A DNA stretch of 64,000 bases from Trichuris trichiura. Taxonomy: Eukaryota > Nematoda > Enoplea > Trichinellida > Trichuridae. The stretch is from positions 868,001 through 932,000 of the forward strand of contig JBAJFE010000050.1 of assembly GCA_037903355.1 (NCBI GenBank), written 5' to 3'. The notes under the pieces were generated by a model. The model made no database searches. It was not told the DNA's origin and saw only the letters and a list, made by a program, of their open reading frames with translations. Below are positions 44,204 through 55,920 of the stretch, one piece after another. Numbering within the stretch: the stretch's first letter is position 1; each line of letters starts with the position of its first letter. The position numbers and the translations under genes are program-made.

Positions 44204-46189
44204 GTTGACTGAATTACAGAACATCTACCATTTGCCAACTTTTGGGAAACGAGTGAACTTGTTGTTGCAAACGTAAAACCACTCAAAATGGGCACATAGC
44301 GGCTTTCGATTATGCGTCTGACAACATGGCACATTCCACAAAATGATAAGATAAAAAACCAGTCCCACTGTAATGTGTTGAATTATTCGGTAGCCCTGAA
44401 CTTTCTCCTAAAAGAACACCGCATCATTGTTACGAAAAGGCAATGAGACAAATACTGGGGCGGCACAAATCAAAGTGGTATTCATTAACTTCTCAACAAT
44501 ATACATTGCAGTTTCTACAATACCTTCCAGTCTACTTCCGGTACTGTTTTGCCAATCTCATAACGGGCATTATTGGAAGAATGAAAAACAAATAAGGAAC
44601 TTTTAATACACATGTAACCGTTCTGCACGCACTCTTTTAACATGCAGCTTTGAGAAAGAATTCTGCTAGTAGTGAAATTGCAAAGTTTGCAAAAAGTGAT
44701 CGTGTAAAAACTGATGCGTCAATAAATCAAGGTTAGCAACAGAACATAGTAAACAAGCAGGAGCTGAGGACCGCATGTAGCAGCAGGCTGCCTTATTAAA
44801 CACTCGTTTTCGTGCGCAATGCAGCTAACTCCCACTAAAGCGTTATCACCCAGAAGCTCTGCTTTCGAAAATTAGGATATAAACAAAGAATTGCGGCAAC
44901 TAGGCTCGAAGAAGGAAGCAACCCGAGCAAAGTTTTAACTGTTCCTGTTTATTGAGGGCAATTAACTGCTGCAGAAAATTTTAAAGAAACTCAAATGGGT
45001 AGACGCGGATGACGACAAGCCAGGAAACAAGAACCGAAAGCACTGCGCAAATGTTATGACATCATGCAACAAAAAAATTATTACAAACCTTTTTACAAAA
45101 GGCACCGTAAGTGCAACTATTGATTAAATAAACAGAAAAAGAAACCAAACGCAATATCTTGAAACCTTCTTGAAGGCAAAAAACAACAGCCTACAGTACG
45201 AATGAAGTTCAAGTAAGCTTTGATGCTCGTCGGTTAAACACAACCGGGGATATTTCGGTCACGGGCGTCTTTTTCCAAAGATGATATTGCTGTGATCTTT
45301 AAGAAATGTATTAACGATTGCATTCGTTTTAGTACAGCTTCCCCTGCCAAACGAGTTGGCTGCCACCTGCATAGACGCAGCTAAATGCTGAAATCAATTG
45401 CAACATTAATCCATTATACCTACGGCAACGCAAATAAAAAATCTGATAAAAAAGGGGTCGACATATCCAAGGTCAGCTTCGTCTCCCGCAGCAAAAGAGT
45501 AAAGGCAAACGGTCACATTTTCCGATAACAGCCACATTTCTGTAGGTAGTGAACGACGCCTTGAAATTTTTTCGTTTCCAGTTGCCCGAAACGTATTTAC
45601 CGCTGGCCATTTTTGGCAGCGCCATCAAACATACACTAACCAGATGTTCTTGGGTGTTTCGCCGTCATTGCTTTGTTCCGGAAATTCGGGTGATCATTAG
45701 CGATTCTCTTCAAACTAAAGCTATACCATACGTTATAATTGACCGTGATTTCCACAGGCGTGCAAGCAGTATGGCTCTCTTCATTTTGAAATAGTTCTGC
45801 GCATCCTTTCCGTTTGACGATGGAAATACTACACGCAAAATTAAAATCACGCTAGATTCCTGCTGCCCATTGTAAAACTAAGATGAGCACCGAGTTTTTT
45901 TAGGTTCCATATTGTTATTCGAACTAACGGAACTTGATTTTACTTCTCCCAACAGTATGCACGAGGCTTCCAACAGAAAAGAGCCATTCTCTCGACTTAT
46001 TTTGCTGCTAAGTAACCGCTCTAAAGCGAATAAGTATTTTAAAGCCTTTAGCAAAAGATTCAACTTGTGTACTCCACTGTAATAAAGAACTCGTAACGAG
46101 CAACTGTTCAGTAAACGGTGAATAAATCACTTCTGAGCTAGCGCTACAAGCAAAGTTAGTTACTATGAAAATGTTATTCAAGTAAGGTT
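44204..46189. other. intergenic, no gene seen
   Basis: AT-rich sequence with only short isolated frames; no splice-supported exon, RNA gene or repeat recognised. Confidence 0.35.
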
Positions 46190-49100
46190 CGTTTCGTTTT
46201 TTCACATTCTAACTGCACGGAGGGCAGCTTATCTCGATATTGTACCTGCGCATTAGTTTACTGTATTGTGATAAGTCCTTCCACGCTGGTCGGTAGGGCA
46301 GCTTTTCTCTGGAGAAGCCCTGTTCGTATGTGTAGTGCCGATGTATTGGCTCTATAAAGAACAGGCACTGCTTGACTAGACATGTTCGCGTGTGTATAGC
46401 CTAACTATGGGCTGTATAAAGAACACGTCTTGGTCAAGAAAACGCCCAAGGAAGCAACCGGTAAGCTCCTTTGTTTTTTCTTTTACGGGGGCAAGTGCTA
46501 GCAGTTACTATTAACGTAACAAACTAGCTTTTCTGCGCCATTTTGATACTATGGAAGCCCACAACTAGCAGCACGCGTTCCTGTATCCTTTCGCCAATTC
46601 GCATGCTGATTTTCGTACGTTGAATATTTAAGACCAAAATGAGTTTACTGCGAAAGTTTCGACTATTCAGGGTTAACCCCATTCGGTGTTTCGACATGCA
46701 GTTTAAGTACTGCAACCGCGGGAAAAGAATAGTTGCATGTATAATTGACAGCTCAGTAAAGCATTGTTTGCAATGCGCCATTGAGTTCTCCTATCCGCAT
46801 TTGTTTTTCTGGCAGCTTTACCTACTTATTGCAGACTTCAGAGAAACGAAGCCGGAGTGGCCCCGCCGGAATGGCAGTCTGGAGGCAGTCCAACGGCCAT
46901 GTGCCGTTAATGGACTCTTGCTCTAGGACTGCCAATTCGGTTGACGAAGAGCGTCGTGGGCATAAGTATTCAAGTCTGTTAAATGGTTTCTTGAGCAGTG
47001 GAGTGTCCTCTCATGTTCATCGGCCATTTGCCGTTGTTGGACCATCTTTCGCATCTTCACAACGGAAAAGTCACCGATACAATAGCACAGAAAAAACATG
47101 GAGGTGTGGCGACCTACACTAACGAACAGGAAGACCAGGCCTCGCTATGACTCAAGGCTACTAACAACCTAATTACAATTGTTTTCCTAGAACACAGGGT
47201 CACGACCTAGCCTTGACCTGATACATATATATGTAGCCGATAGTTTATCAGACTCATTCTTGTCTTATCGTTGTATGAAGTAAAGCTTCCACTAGGCGCT
47301 TCAGAGGATAATTTTAAGAAAGCTTAATTGCCAGAAGAAAGAAAAGGCCGAACGGAAAAAAAGAAGAGAGAGAGGAAGTACCGCAAAACAAAAGCGGAAA
47401 ATAAAGACGAAGAAAAAATATGTTTGCGTAGAATCCATTGCACCAATTTCTCTATTTTTCACGCCTGCTGCTGGTGCATGCTGGCATCCACATCCACAAT
47501 AGCCTAAGCGGGTTCCACCGCTGAATATTCAGGAAATCTCTTCCTGTTACCATGTGCACTTTCAAATAAACTTAATTGTAAAAATAAATATCCCTGACGT
47601 TGGTCTTCTTTTGTCCTGCTCATACATTTGCGAGAGGTTAAAAGACGTGATTAACTTACACAGCCGTAAAATATGGGTTGCTCTTTTCACAAAATGCTAA
47701 ACTGCTCAGGTAAGTTCATACGGTTCTTTAGCTTTAAGATGGACGCAATGGTGCATATGATTTTGTGAGCAGTTAGCTCATATATAGTAGTACAGACTCA
47801 ATCGACACTTATTTTACAAGTTTGCGGACCGTACGCTCAGGTGCTACTCGTTCATCTGCTGCAAATTCAGTGAAAGGAATAAATACTCAGCTATTATTCT
47901 CTTTATGTATAGCCTATTTATAGCTGCGTAAATGGTAAGTCTAAAAGGAGAGAGTATACAAAAGCTTTCGAGATCGATAGGGTCGTTCATTCGAATTTGT
48001 AAAGCCGAAAAGTTGAGTTGAGTTAGCAATTCTGACGGCTTTCTAAGCACTATTTTAACCTTCGTGAGAAGACTCTAATTGCGAGCACGAGTTATCATGA
48101 GATTCCCCTTTCCGTATTCGCTGGCGAACCTTTCAGTGCAAACTTCATTTGATACAGCAGACAAATTTCGACGTCGAAATGTCCTTACTGTGGTTTGAGA
48201 CTCAACGCTTCCCGCTGCCACCGATGCAGTGACCCCTAATCGGTGACAACGGGAAAAGGGATTTCCTAAAATTGCTCATAGTCATTTCCATTGTCTAAAT
48301 TAAGAATCTATGCCTAAATTTGTAGCAGTTCTATTCTCGATTGCCGACGTCACCATATAAATTAGCGATGGATACCTGATTATACTTAAAAATTAAATAT
48401 GCTCAGGTTTGTTCATACTGTAATTTAAAGTAGAAGCTGACCTGTCGGCACATCACTCGCACTTGAGTTGAACTGCCCCATAGTGGTTGAGAATAGGCGC
48501 TTCCGCGCTAAGGATGGCAGCCGGGCGTCAAATTGCTGCCATCGCGATTGTTCTAGATTTTGTGGAAACTACTGTTGCTCAACGATTACTTCTTAGCCAA
48601 AATGGTAGACTGCGATGATAGCTTTCTTGATCCCTTCAGAGAAGCTGCATTAAGCACCAATCGTGGATATTGGTATTGGTGTTGCTCAGTTATGTGTCAC
48701 CTCGGAAGAAGAAATGTCTATTAAACGTTGATACGTCACAAGGAAAGTTCATGCACCGAAGACACGTACTGGACGAGGTTGCCATTTGCCTGGACGACTT
48801 CAAGCTTCAGCTTTAAAATGATATAACAGCTGAGCGCTTTAACGTCTGGATAATTTGGAAACCAAGCTACGAAATGATATGCCCAGGTTAGAATGGTTTT
48901 TCAAGCGACTTTAATCGTCGCTACTGCTTCCAGCTCTCCGTCTTTTTATGTCTTATGTTAGCAGTGCTGATAAACTCGTATTCCAAATGATATTCACAGC
49001 TCCTATGGCTTCTCAAATGCTATAAGCAACATTGGTCAAGAGCAACTAGCATTCAGTGCACAAAAAGCGGCTATAGCCACGTGAAGCTAAATGGTCATTT

Positions 49101-50790
49101 TCTACTTCAAGGCTGACGTTGCAGCCTGTTGACGATATAAGAAGCCTCGATGGCTTGTCGCTAAAATGGCGATGAGGCTGTTCACGATATGATAGCATAG
49201 GCCCCTTGCTTATGTATTCGCATGGAGTTGCTATACCAGTGCTTTCTGCACCATTCTGTTGTAAAATCAATTCCAATGCATTCTAGCCAGCTTAACAATG
49301 ATATGACAAGCTGACATGCTGTCGCATTCAAGGAGAACGAGTGTAGAACATTAACAGACCAGCTACAGCTTCTTCTTATTGAATATGGAAATTATTCCGA
49401 AGACCATGTGTATCATATAGCTTACAAGTTCTTCCTATGCGCCTGCTATTATGTCAGAGACATAGAAAGATGAAGCCGAATGCACAATTTCACATCTTGC
49501 AAACCGGCTATACGATATTTGCAGAATTTGGGTGAACCGGCAGAGCAGAGAAATCAGCAGATCCTCCAAGACTTGAAAATGCTTGAAACCTGTCTACTTC
49601 TAGTTGCTGCGACAGGCCGCCGAATGACCGAAAGATGATAACATGACTAAATGGACGATATAACCCACGACGCAATACGTGATCCCTCAGTTGTGGAGTG
49701 GACCGTAAAAGAAAGATATAAACTTGCGCATAGCTGGCGAAAATCCACTGAAAAATTAGAAGAGCGCACCCGACGCTGAGACAAGCACTGGAACATGGTC
49801 TGTTGCGACAAATTTTGGAACCGGTTCAATCATACCGACTAGAGAGCAATGACTGGCGAAAGTGCACCAATCTTGTCGCCATTCTTCTTAAAGAATCTTA
49901 AAGAATCACAATGTTCCAGCAATGTCATTAAAAAATGGTTGCCTTCTCTCAAGAAGAAAATTATGCCGTGCTGATATGTGATCTTTTTCTGTATCCGAAA
50001 GCATCTCAAAACGTCGATATCCAACTAGGAAATTGAAGGAACACTTATCATCCTGCCCACCGTGACAAGGTGGACAATGACCAAGATAACGTAGGGAACG
50101 ACTAAAATCCTTCTGCGCTGCTGTTCCAAACGATATGTACAAGGTGGATGCACCACCGTCACGGCAGGTCGGTTGGGCGCTCCCTGTACCATCTGATAAA
50201 AACGTTGGACTAACATTGGACGGCTCAAGATGGAGCTGACAGCCCCAAAAATCGGCCCGGCGGTGGACACCCCTAAGGCTGAAGACGGGTCAGGGTGGGA
50301 CCCGAAAGCTCCGCTTGAAATCTTTATAACAATAGCATAAAGATGGCGATATTTTGTTGGACTGTCGCGGTGGAGAACGTAGAAGAAAATTGACGCTTCG
50401 TTAAACAAAACTGAATCTTCAGTTCATTGCCAATAAAAGTTGTACTTATTTTCTGCTATTGTCGATTGCTCCGTATTGACAAACATTACCGCCCAGAATG
50501 GGATGCGCGTCAAGTATTGAAACTGCGGACACAAAAGTTATTACCATTAAGCCAATACTCTTAAACGGTAAAAATTAGATGAGGCTATTTCATCACTGGG
50601 TGCATAGTTCGTCATAACGCTTAACCGAAATTACTCGTGAAAACATACGAACTGACACAATCCTCAGCCAGATAGCGACTACACGTCAGTTGCTACCGCA
50701 AGGCGCTTTCACGCAAAAAGAGGTTGTGAGCAGTTGTGCGAAAATAAGGTGAAATCTGTCACGTGCAGAAGACCACCGCTTTAACTGAGC
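46190..50790. repeat. copy A of the 5-kb dispersed repeat
   Basis: Homology with copy B runs from about 46190 (matching 51550) to about 50790 (matching 55910). It begins with GAGGGCAGCTTATCT, then two tandem units of about 60 bp each ending in TATAAAGAAC (46353, 46414), a GTAAG donor at 46461, and decayed sequence. Near the end is a CTGAAGACGGGTC...GACCCGAAAG block (50279-50307), as in the inverted-repeat elements. The largest recognisable coding remnant (about 49653-49840) is broken by stops. No intact gene is visible. Confidence 0.7.
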
Positions 50791-50799
50791 GACGCCTCG

Positions 50800-53700
50800 A
50801 TCTTCCCAGAAGCGAGCAAATTGGATCGAATTGCCATTCACCTTCCGACAATTTTTTGGGACTAAAAACACTGTCAGTATTGAATAAAAGCACTGGGAAA
50901 GTAACGGAGCAAAAACGTTTACGTTGAAATACAATACAACATCGGAAAAAAAGTTGTCAGTTATGCTCCCTACCGACATAGTGAAACCTTGCTGGCTATC
51001 TTTTTCTGCTCCTTTCTAACCCTAAGCCTAAACATGGAACCTACATTAAGGTTTAGGCTGAGTTAGCGGCTGAAAGCATAGCCGTCATGCTCTCTAGTAA
51101 AGTCAGAAGAGGACAGACGCATGCTTAAGAGAAAAAAACCTGCATTTTTCAGACGGTAGGGAATGCATGATCGATAATGCTCCGGACAAGGTAATAGTTA
51201 GCTGCCCTCAATAGAAAGCCGTTTATGCAAAATCATGGGAATAAAATTCATGCGAATGGAATCCTGGAACATTATTTTCGTTTTAAACTGTGACACCATA
51301 AGTTTTCCGACCGTCCGAATGTAGTTGTTTTCTTCTTGTTCATTATCATGTTGTTAGTGGCGTTTCCAGCTTTCCATATTTTCATTAATGCGAAGTTCCT
51401 AGGAACGTTACTGCTGCCCTATATTTGGCCTTTTCCGTACGCATTAGTTTTTCTTGGGATGCATTTCTAGCGAATTAAACGCCCTCAACTTAGCGACGCG
51501 ATAAGGGCAAAGTTAGCTACGGGGAGGTGGATATACCAGTAAAATTCGCTTGGTTTTTCGACATTCTTATTCTGCTGAGGGCAGGTTATCTAGATACCAT
51601 ACCTTTACTGTATTGTTATAGGTTCTTCCACGGTGGCCGGTAGAGTGGGGTTTCTCTAAAGAAGTCCTGTTCGTGTGTGTAGTGCCGATCTATTGGTGCT
51701 ATAGAGAACAGCTCTGCTTGAGAGGACATGTTCGCGTGTGTATAGCCTAACTATGGGCCGTATAAAGAACAAGTCTTAGTCAAGAAAACGCCCAAGGAAT
51801 CAACCGGTAAGCCTCTTTCTTTTTTCTTTTATGGGGGGCAAGTGTTAACGGTTACTATTTACTTAACAAAGTGGCTTCTGTGCGCCACTTTGATATAATG
51901 GAAGGCCACCGCTAACAGCACGTCTTCCTGCATCCTTTCGCCAATTGGCACACTGATTTTCGTACGTTGCATATTTAAAACCAAAATGAGTTTACCGCAA
52001 AAGTTTCGGCTATTCGAGGTTTGGGAAAAACACAGTTGCATGTATTATCGGCTCAGTAGAGCGTTGTTTGCGATGCACCATTGGCTTTTTATATCCGCTG
52101 TTGTTTTTCTGGCAGCTTTACCTACTTATTGCAATCTTCAGAGAAACGATGTTGGAACGTCCCCGCCGGAATGGGTTCCTGGGCGCAGTCCAATGGCCAT
52201 TTGCCGTTGGACTGCTGCTCCAGGACTGCCAATATGGTTGTCGAACAACGTCGCGTCACAAATACCGAAGTCTTCTAAATGGTTTTTTGAACGGTCAAGT
52301 GTCTTCTGTTCAACGGCTTTTTCCCGTCGTTGAAGAGTATTGTTCACATCTTTGCGATGGAAGAGTCACCGATAAAAAGGAGAAAAAATATGGAGGACAC
52401 TTTTGAGACGCATAATCGCTAGAAGAAAAAATGGCCAAACGCTAATAAAGGAGAGAGAGAACAAGAAGTTACAGCAAAGCGAAAGAAGAAAGTAAAGACA
52501 GAGAAAAAAGATTTTTGCTTGCAATCCGTTGTACTTATTTCTCTATTTTTTACGCCTGCTGCTGGTGCAGCATGCTGGCATCTACAGCCGCAATTGCCTA
52601 AGCGCTTACACTGCTGAATAGTAAAGAAATATATGCGTGTTTCTACGTGCAACTTTCAAATAAACTGAATTGTGAAAATAAATATCCCGTCTGTGAATCT
52701 TCTTATCTACTGTTCATACATTTGCGAGAGGTTAAAAAGCCTGACTAACTTACACTGGCGCAAAATATGCAGTGCTTGCTTCACAAATTGCTAAATCGTG
52801 TTCAGGAACATTCAAACGCTTCTTTAGTTTCAAGAGGGACTTCATCGTGTACTCAACTATTCGAGCAGATAGCTCACATGTGGTAGTACAGAATCAACCC
52901 GAAGCTTATGTCACAAGCTTGCCGACTGTACGTTCAGGTTGTACTCGTTTATCTGAGGCAAATACAGTAAAAGGAATGGTTACTCAGCAATTACTCTCTC
53001 TATGTATAGCCTATTTATAGCTGCGTAAATGGTAAGTCTAAAAGGAGAGAGTGTACAAAAATTTTCCAGATCGATAGGGTCGTTGATTCGAATTTTTAAA
53101 GCAGAAAAGTTGAGTTGAGTTAGCAATTCTGACTGCTTTTTAAGCACCATTCTAGCCTTCTTGAGAAGACTCTAATTAGAAATACGAGTTATCAGTTCAT
53201 CCTCTCCGTATGCACTGGCGAACCTTTCAGTGGAAACTCCATATAGTACAGCGCACGACTTTCGACGTCAAAAAGTTGCGACTGCAGTTTGAGACTCAAC
53301 GCTTCCTCAGCGATGCAGTAACCTTCAATAGCTGACAACGGGGAAACGGCTTTTTAAAAATTATCCATCGTTATTTATTTCACTTTTTCATTAAACATTT
53401 TGCTCAGTTCTCATAGTCCTAAGATTTCTGTTCTGCGTCGTCAGCGTAAACTGACCGGCTAATACCCTGAGTTTTTTAACGTGCATAAAAGAGCCTGATT
53501 ATATTTAAAATTAAATTATGCTCAGGTTTGTTTATAGGTTTGTTCATACTTTACTTTAAAGTAACAGCTAACGTGTAGGCGCGCATCATTCGCACCTGAG
53601 TTGAACTGTTGCACAGTGGTTGCGAATACGCGCCTCCCCTCTAAGGATGCCAGTCGTGCGTCAAACTGCTTGTTACTCAATGATTGTTTCTAAGGCGAAA

Positions 53701-55920
53701 TGGTCGACTGGGAATCAAAGTGATTTCGCTACGGTCTTCAGGAAAGCTGCATTAAGTGGCAATCGTGGTTATTGGTATTGGTGTTGCTCAGTTATGTGTC
53801 ACCCCGGAAGAAGATATGTTCACTAAACATTAATACGTCACAAGGAAAGTTCAACAACCAAGATACCTACTGGATGAGGGTGCCATTTGCCTGGACGACT
53901 TCAAGCGTCAGCTTTAAAATGATATAAACAGCTGAGCGTTTTAACGTCTGGATGATTTGGAAACCAGCCTATGAAGTGATACCCGCAGATTATAATGGTT
54001 TTTCAAGCGACTTCAGTCGTCGCTACTGCTTCCAGCTCTCTGTCTTTTTATGTCTTATGATAGTAGAGCTGATAAGTTCGTATTCCAAACGATATTCACA
54101 GCTCCTATGGCTTCTCAAATACTATAAGCAACATTGGTCAAGGGCAACCAGCATTCAGTGCACAAAGAGCGGTTATAGCAACGTGAAGCTAAATGGTCAT
54201 TTTGTACTTCAAGGCTGACGTTGCAGCCTGTTGACGATATAAGACGCCTCGATTGCTTGTCGCTAAAATGGCGTTGAGGATGTTGACGTAATGATAGCAC
54301 AGGCCCTTTGCTTGTGTATTCGCAGGAGCTGCTCTACCAGTGCCTTCTGCACCATTCTATTGTAAAATCAGTTCGAATGCATTCTAGCTAGCACAACAAC
54401 GATACAACAAGCTGATATGCTGTGGCATTCAAGCAGAACAAGTGTAGCATATTAGCAGACCTGTTGGGCTTTCTTCCTGTTGAATATTGAAACAATTCTG
54501 AAGGGCTCGTCTATGATACAGCACTCAACTTCTTCCCGTGCGTCTGCTAATATGTTAGGGATTTGGCCCGTATAAACCGAAAGCAGAATTTGTCATCTTG
54601 CAAACCAGTTCTACGATATTTACAGAATTTGGGTGAACGTGCAGAGCAGAGGCTGCTTCCAAGACTTGAAAATTTTTGAGAGCTGTCTACTTCTAGTCGC
54701 TATGACAGCACCTTGAGTGACCCAAAGACGATAACATGACCGAGTGGAGGATATAACGCATGAGGCAATACGTGATCCCTCAAATGTGGAGTGGACTCTA
54801 AGAAAAAGATATATGCTTGCGCAGAGGTTTCGAAAATGCGCTGAGAAGTTAGAAGACCGCACCCGACGCAGGGATAAGCAGTGGAACATGGTGTGCTCCG
54901 ATAAATTTTGGAAGCGGTTCAACCAGACCAAATAGAGAGCAATCACTGGTGGAAGTGCACTTGTCCTGCCGGCATTGTTCTCAAAAAATCACAATGTTCC
55001 AGCAGCTTCATTAAAATATGGTTGACTTTCATCAAGGAGAAAGTCGTCTCATAACTGACGTGCGACTTCTTGCGTACCCAAGTGCTTCTCAAGATGTCGC
55101 TATCCAACGCGGTAAATGAAGGGACAGTTGTCATCTTGCCCATCGTGACAGGGTGGGACAATGATTAGGATAACGCGGCCAACTACTTTAATCCATCTCC
55201 GTTGCTGTTGCATACGATATGTACAAGGTCAGTGCGCCACCGTCGCGGCAGGTCGGTTGGACTTTCTCTGCTGTCTGATGAAAAGTTCAGCGTAGCATTG
55301 GACGGCTCAAGATAGACCACACGGCTGCGGTCCCAGCCAGTGCTGCTCGGATGGAGGAGCTAACAGCCGCATAGATCGACCCGGCAGTGGACACCCTTAA
55401 CGTTGAAGACAAGTCAGCGTAGAACCAGAAAGCTCCACTTGGAACGTTTTTAACAATAGCATAAAGATAACGATATTTTGTTTGACTATTGCCATGGAGA
55501 GCGTAGAGGAAAACTGACGCTTCGTTAAACAAAACTAACTTTTCAGTTTAATGTCAATAAAAGTTGTACTTATTTTGTGCTGTTGTTCACTGCTGCGTGT
55601 TGACAAAGTTTACCGCTGAGAATAGGACGCGGATGAATTACTGAAACCGCGGACACAAAGGTTGCTACCACTAAGCCGTTACTCTTAAACAGTAAAAGTT
55701 AAATGAAATGGTTCCATCGTTGGGTGCGTTGTTTATCATAAGGCTTAACCAAAGTCGCTTACTTGTGAAAACATACGATTTGACACAATCGTAAGTCAGA
55801 TAACGACCACACATCAGTTGCCACAGCAAAGCGATTCCACGCCAAAGGAGGTTGTGAGCAGTTGTGCAAAAATAAGCTGCGATCTACCATCTGTAGAATA
55901 TCGCCGTTTTAACCGTTTGC
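50800..55920. repeat. copy B of the 5-kb dispersed repeat
   Basis: The unit starts with about 750 bp (50800-51550) also present before copy C but missing before copy A. It continues with the GAGGGCAGGTTATCT/TATAAAGAAC leader, and the body matches copy A at an offset of about 5.1-5.4 kb. A and B are adjacent in the same orientation, so they look like a tandem duplication. A short frame at 54744-54935 remains open in this copy. The CTGAAGA block is more decayed here (about 55409-55435). Confidence 0.7.
54744..54935 (+). pseudogene. residual coding segment in copy B (63 aa)
   Basis: This open frame of basic, helix-prone character (VEWTLRKRYMLAQRF... DKQWNMVCSDKFWKRF) is matched in copy A at about 49653-49840, where the same frame has an internal TGA in CGCTGAGAC. 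Conserved residues include VEWT, RY, LA, EKLE, RTRR and WNMVC. It may be a remnant of a transposon protein; no known domain is recognised. No start context or splice structure supports current expression. Confidence 0.35.

Noticed and set aside
46321..46465. spliced-leader RNA genes (TATA-like block followed by a GTAAG donor in several copies)
   Set aside because: No Sm-binding site with flanking hairpins follows the donor, and the blocks sit inside large decayed repeats; treated as a transposon leader instead.
46639..46926. 95-aa frame present almost unchanged at 62810-63097
   Set aside because: In copy B the frame is shifted, and the few differences between A and C are mostly amino-acid changing, so repeat identity explains the match better than coding constraint.
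50025..50408. 127-aa minus-strand frame at the end of repeat copy A
   Set aside because: It runs through the hairpin-rich terminal block of the repeat and is not maintained as one frame in copy B (only 55287-55532 is open).
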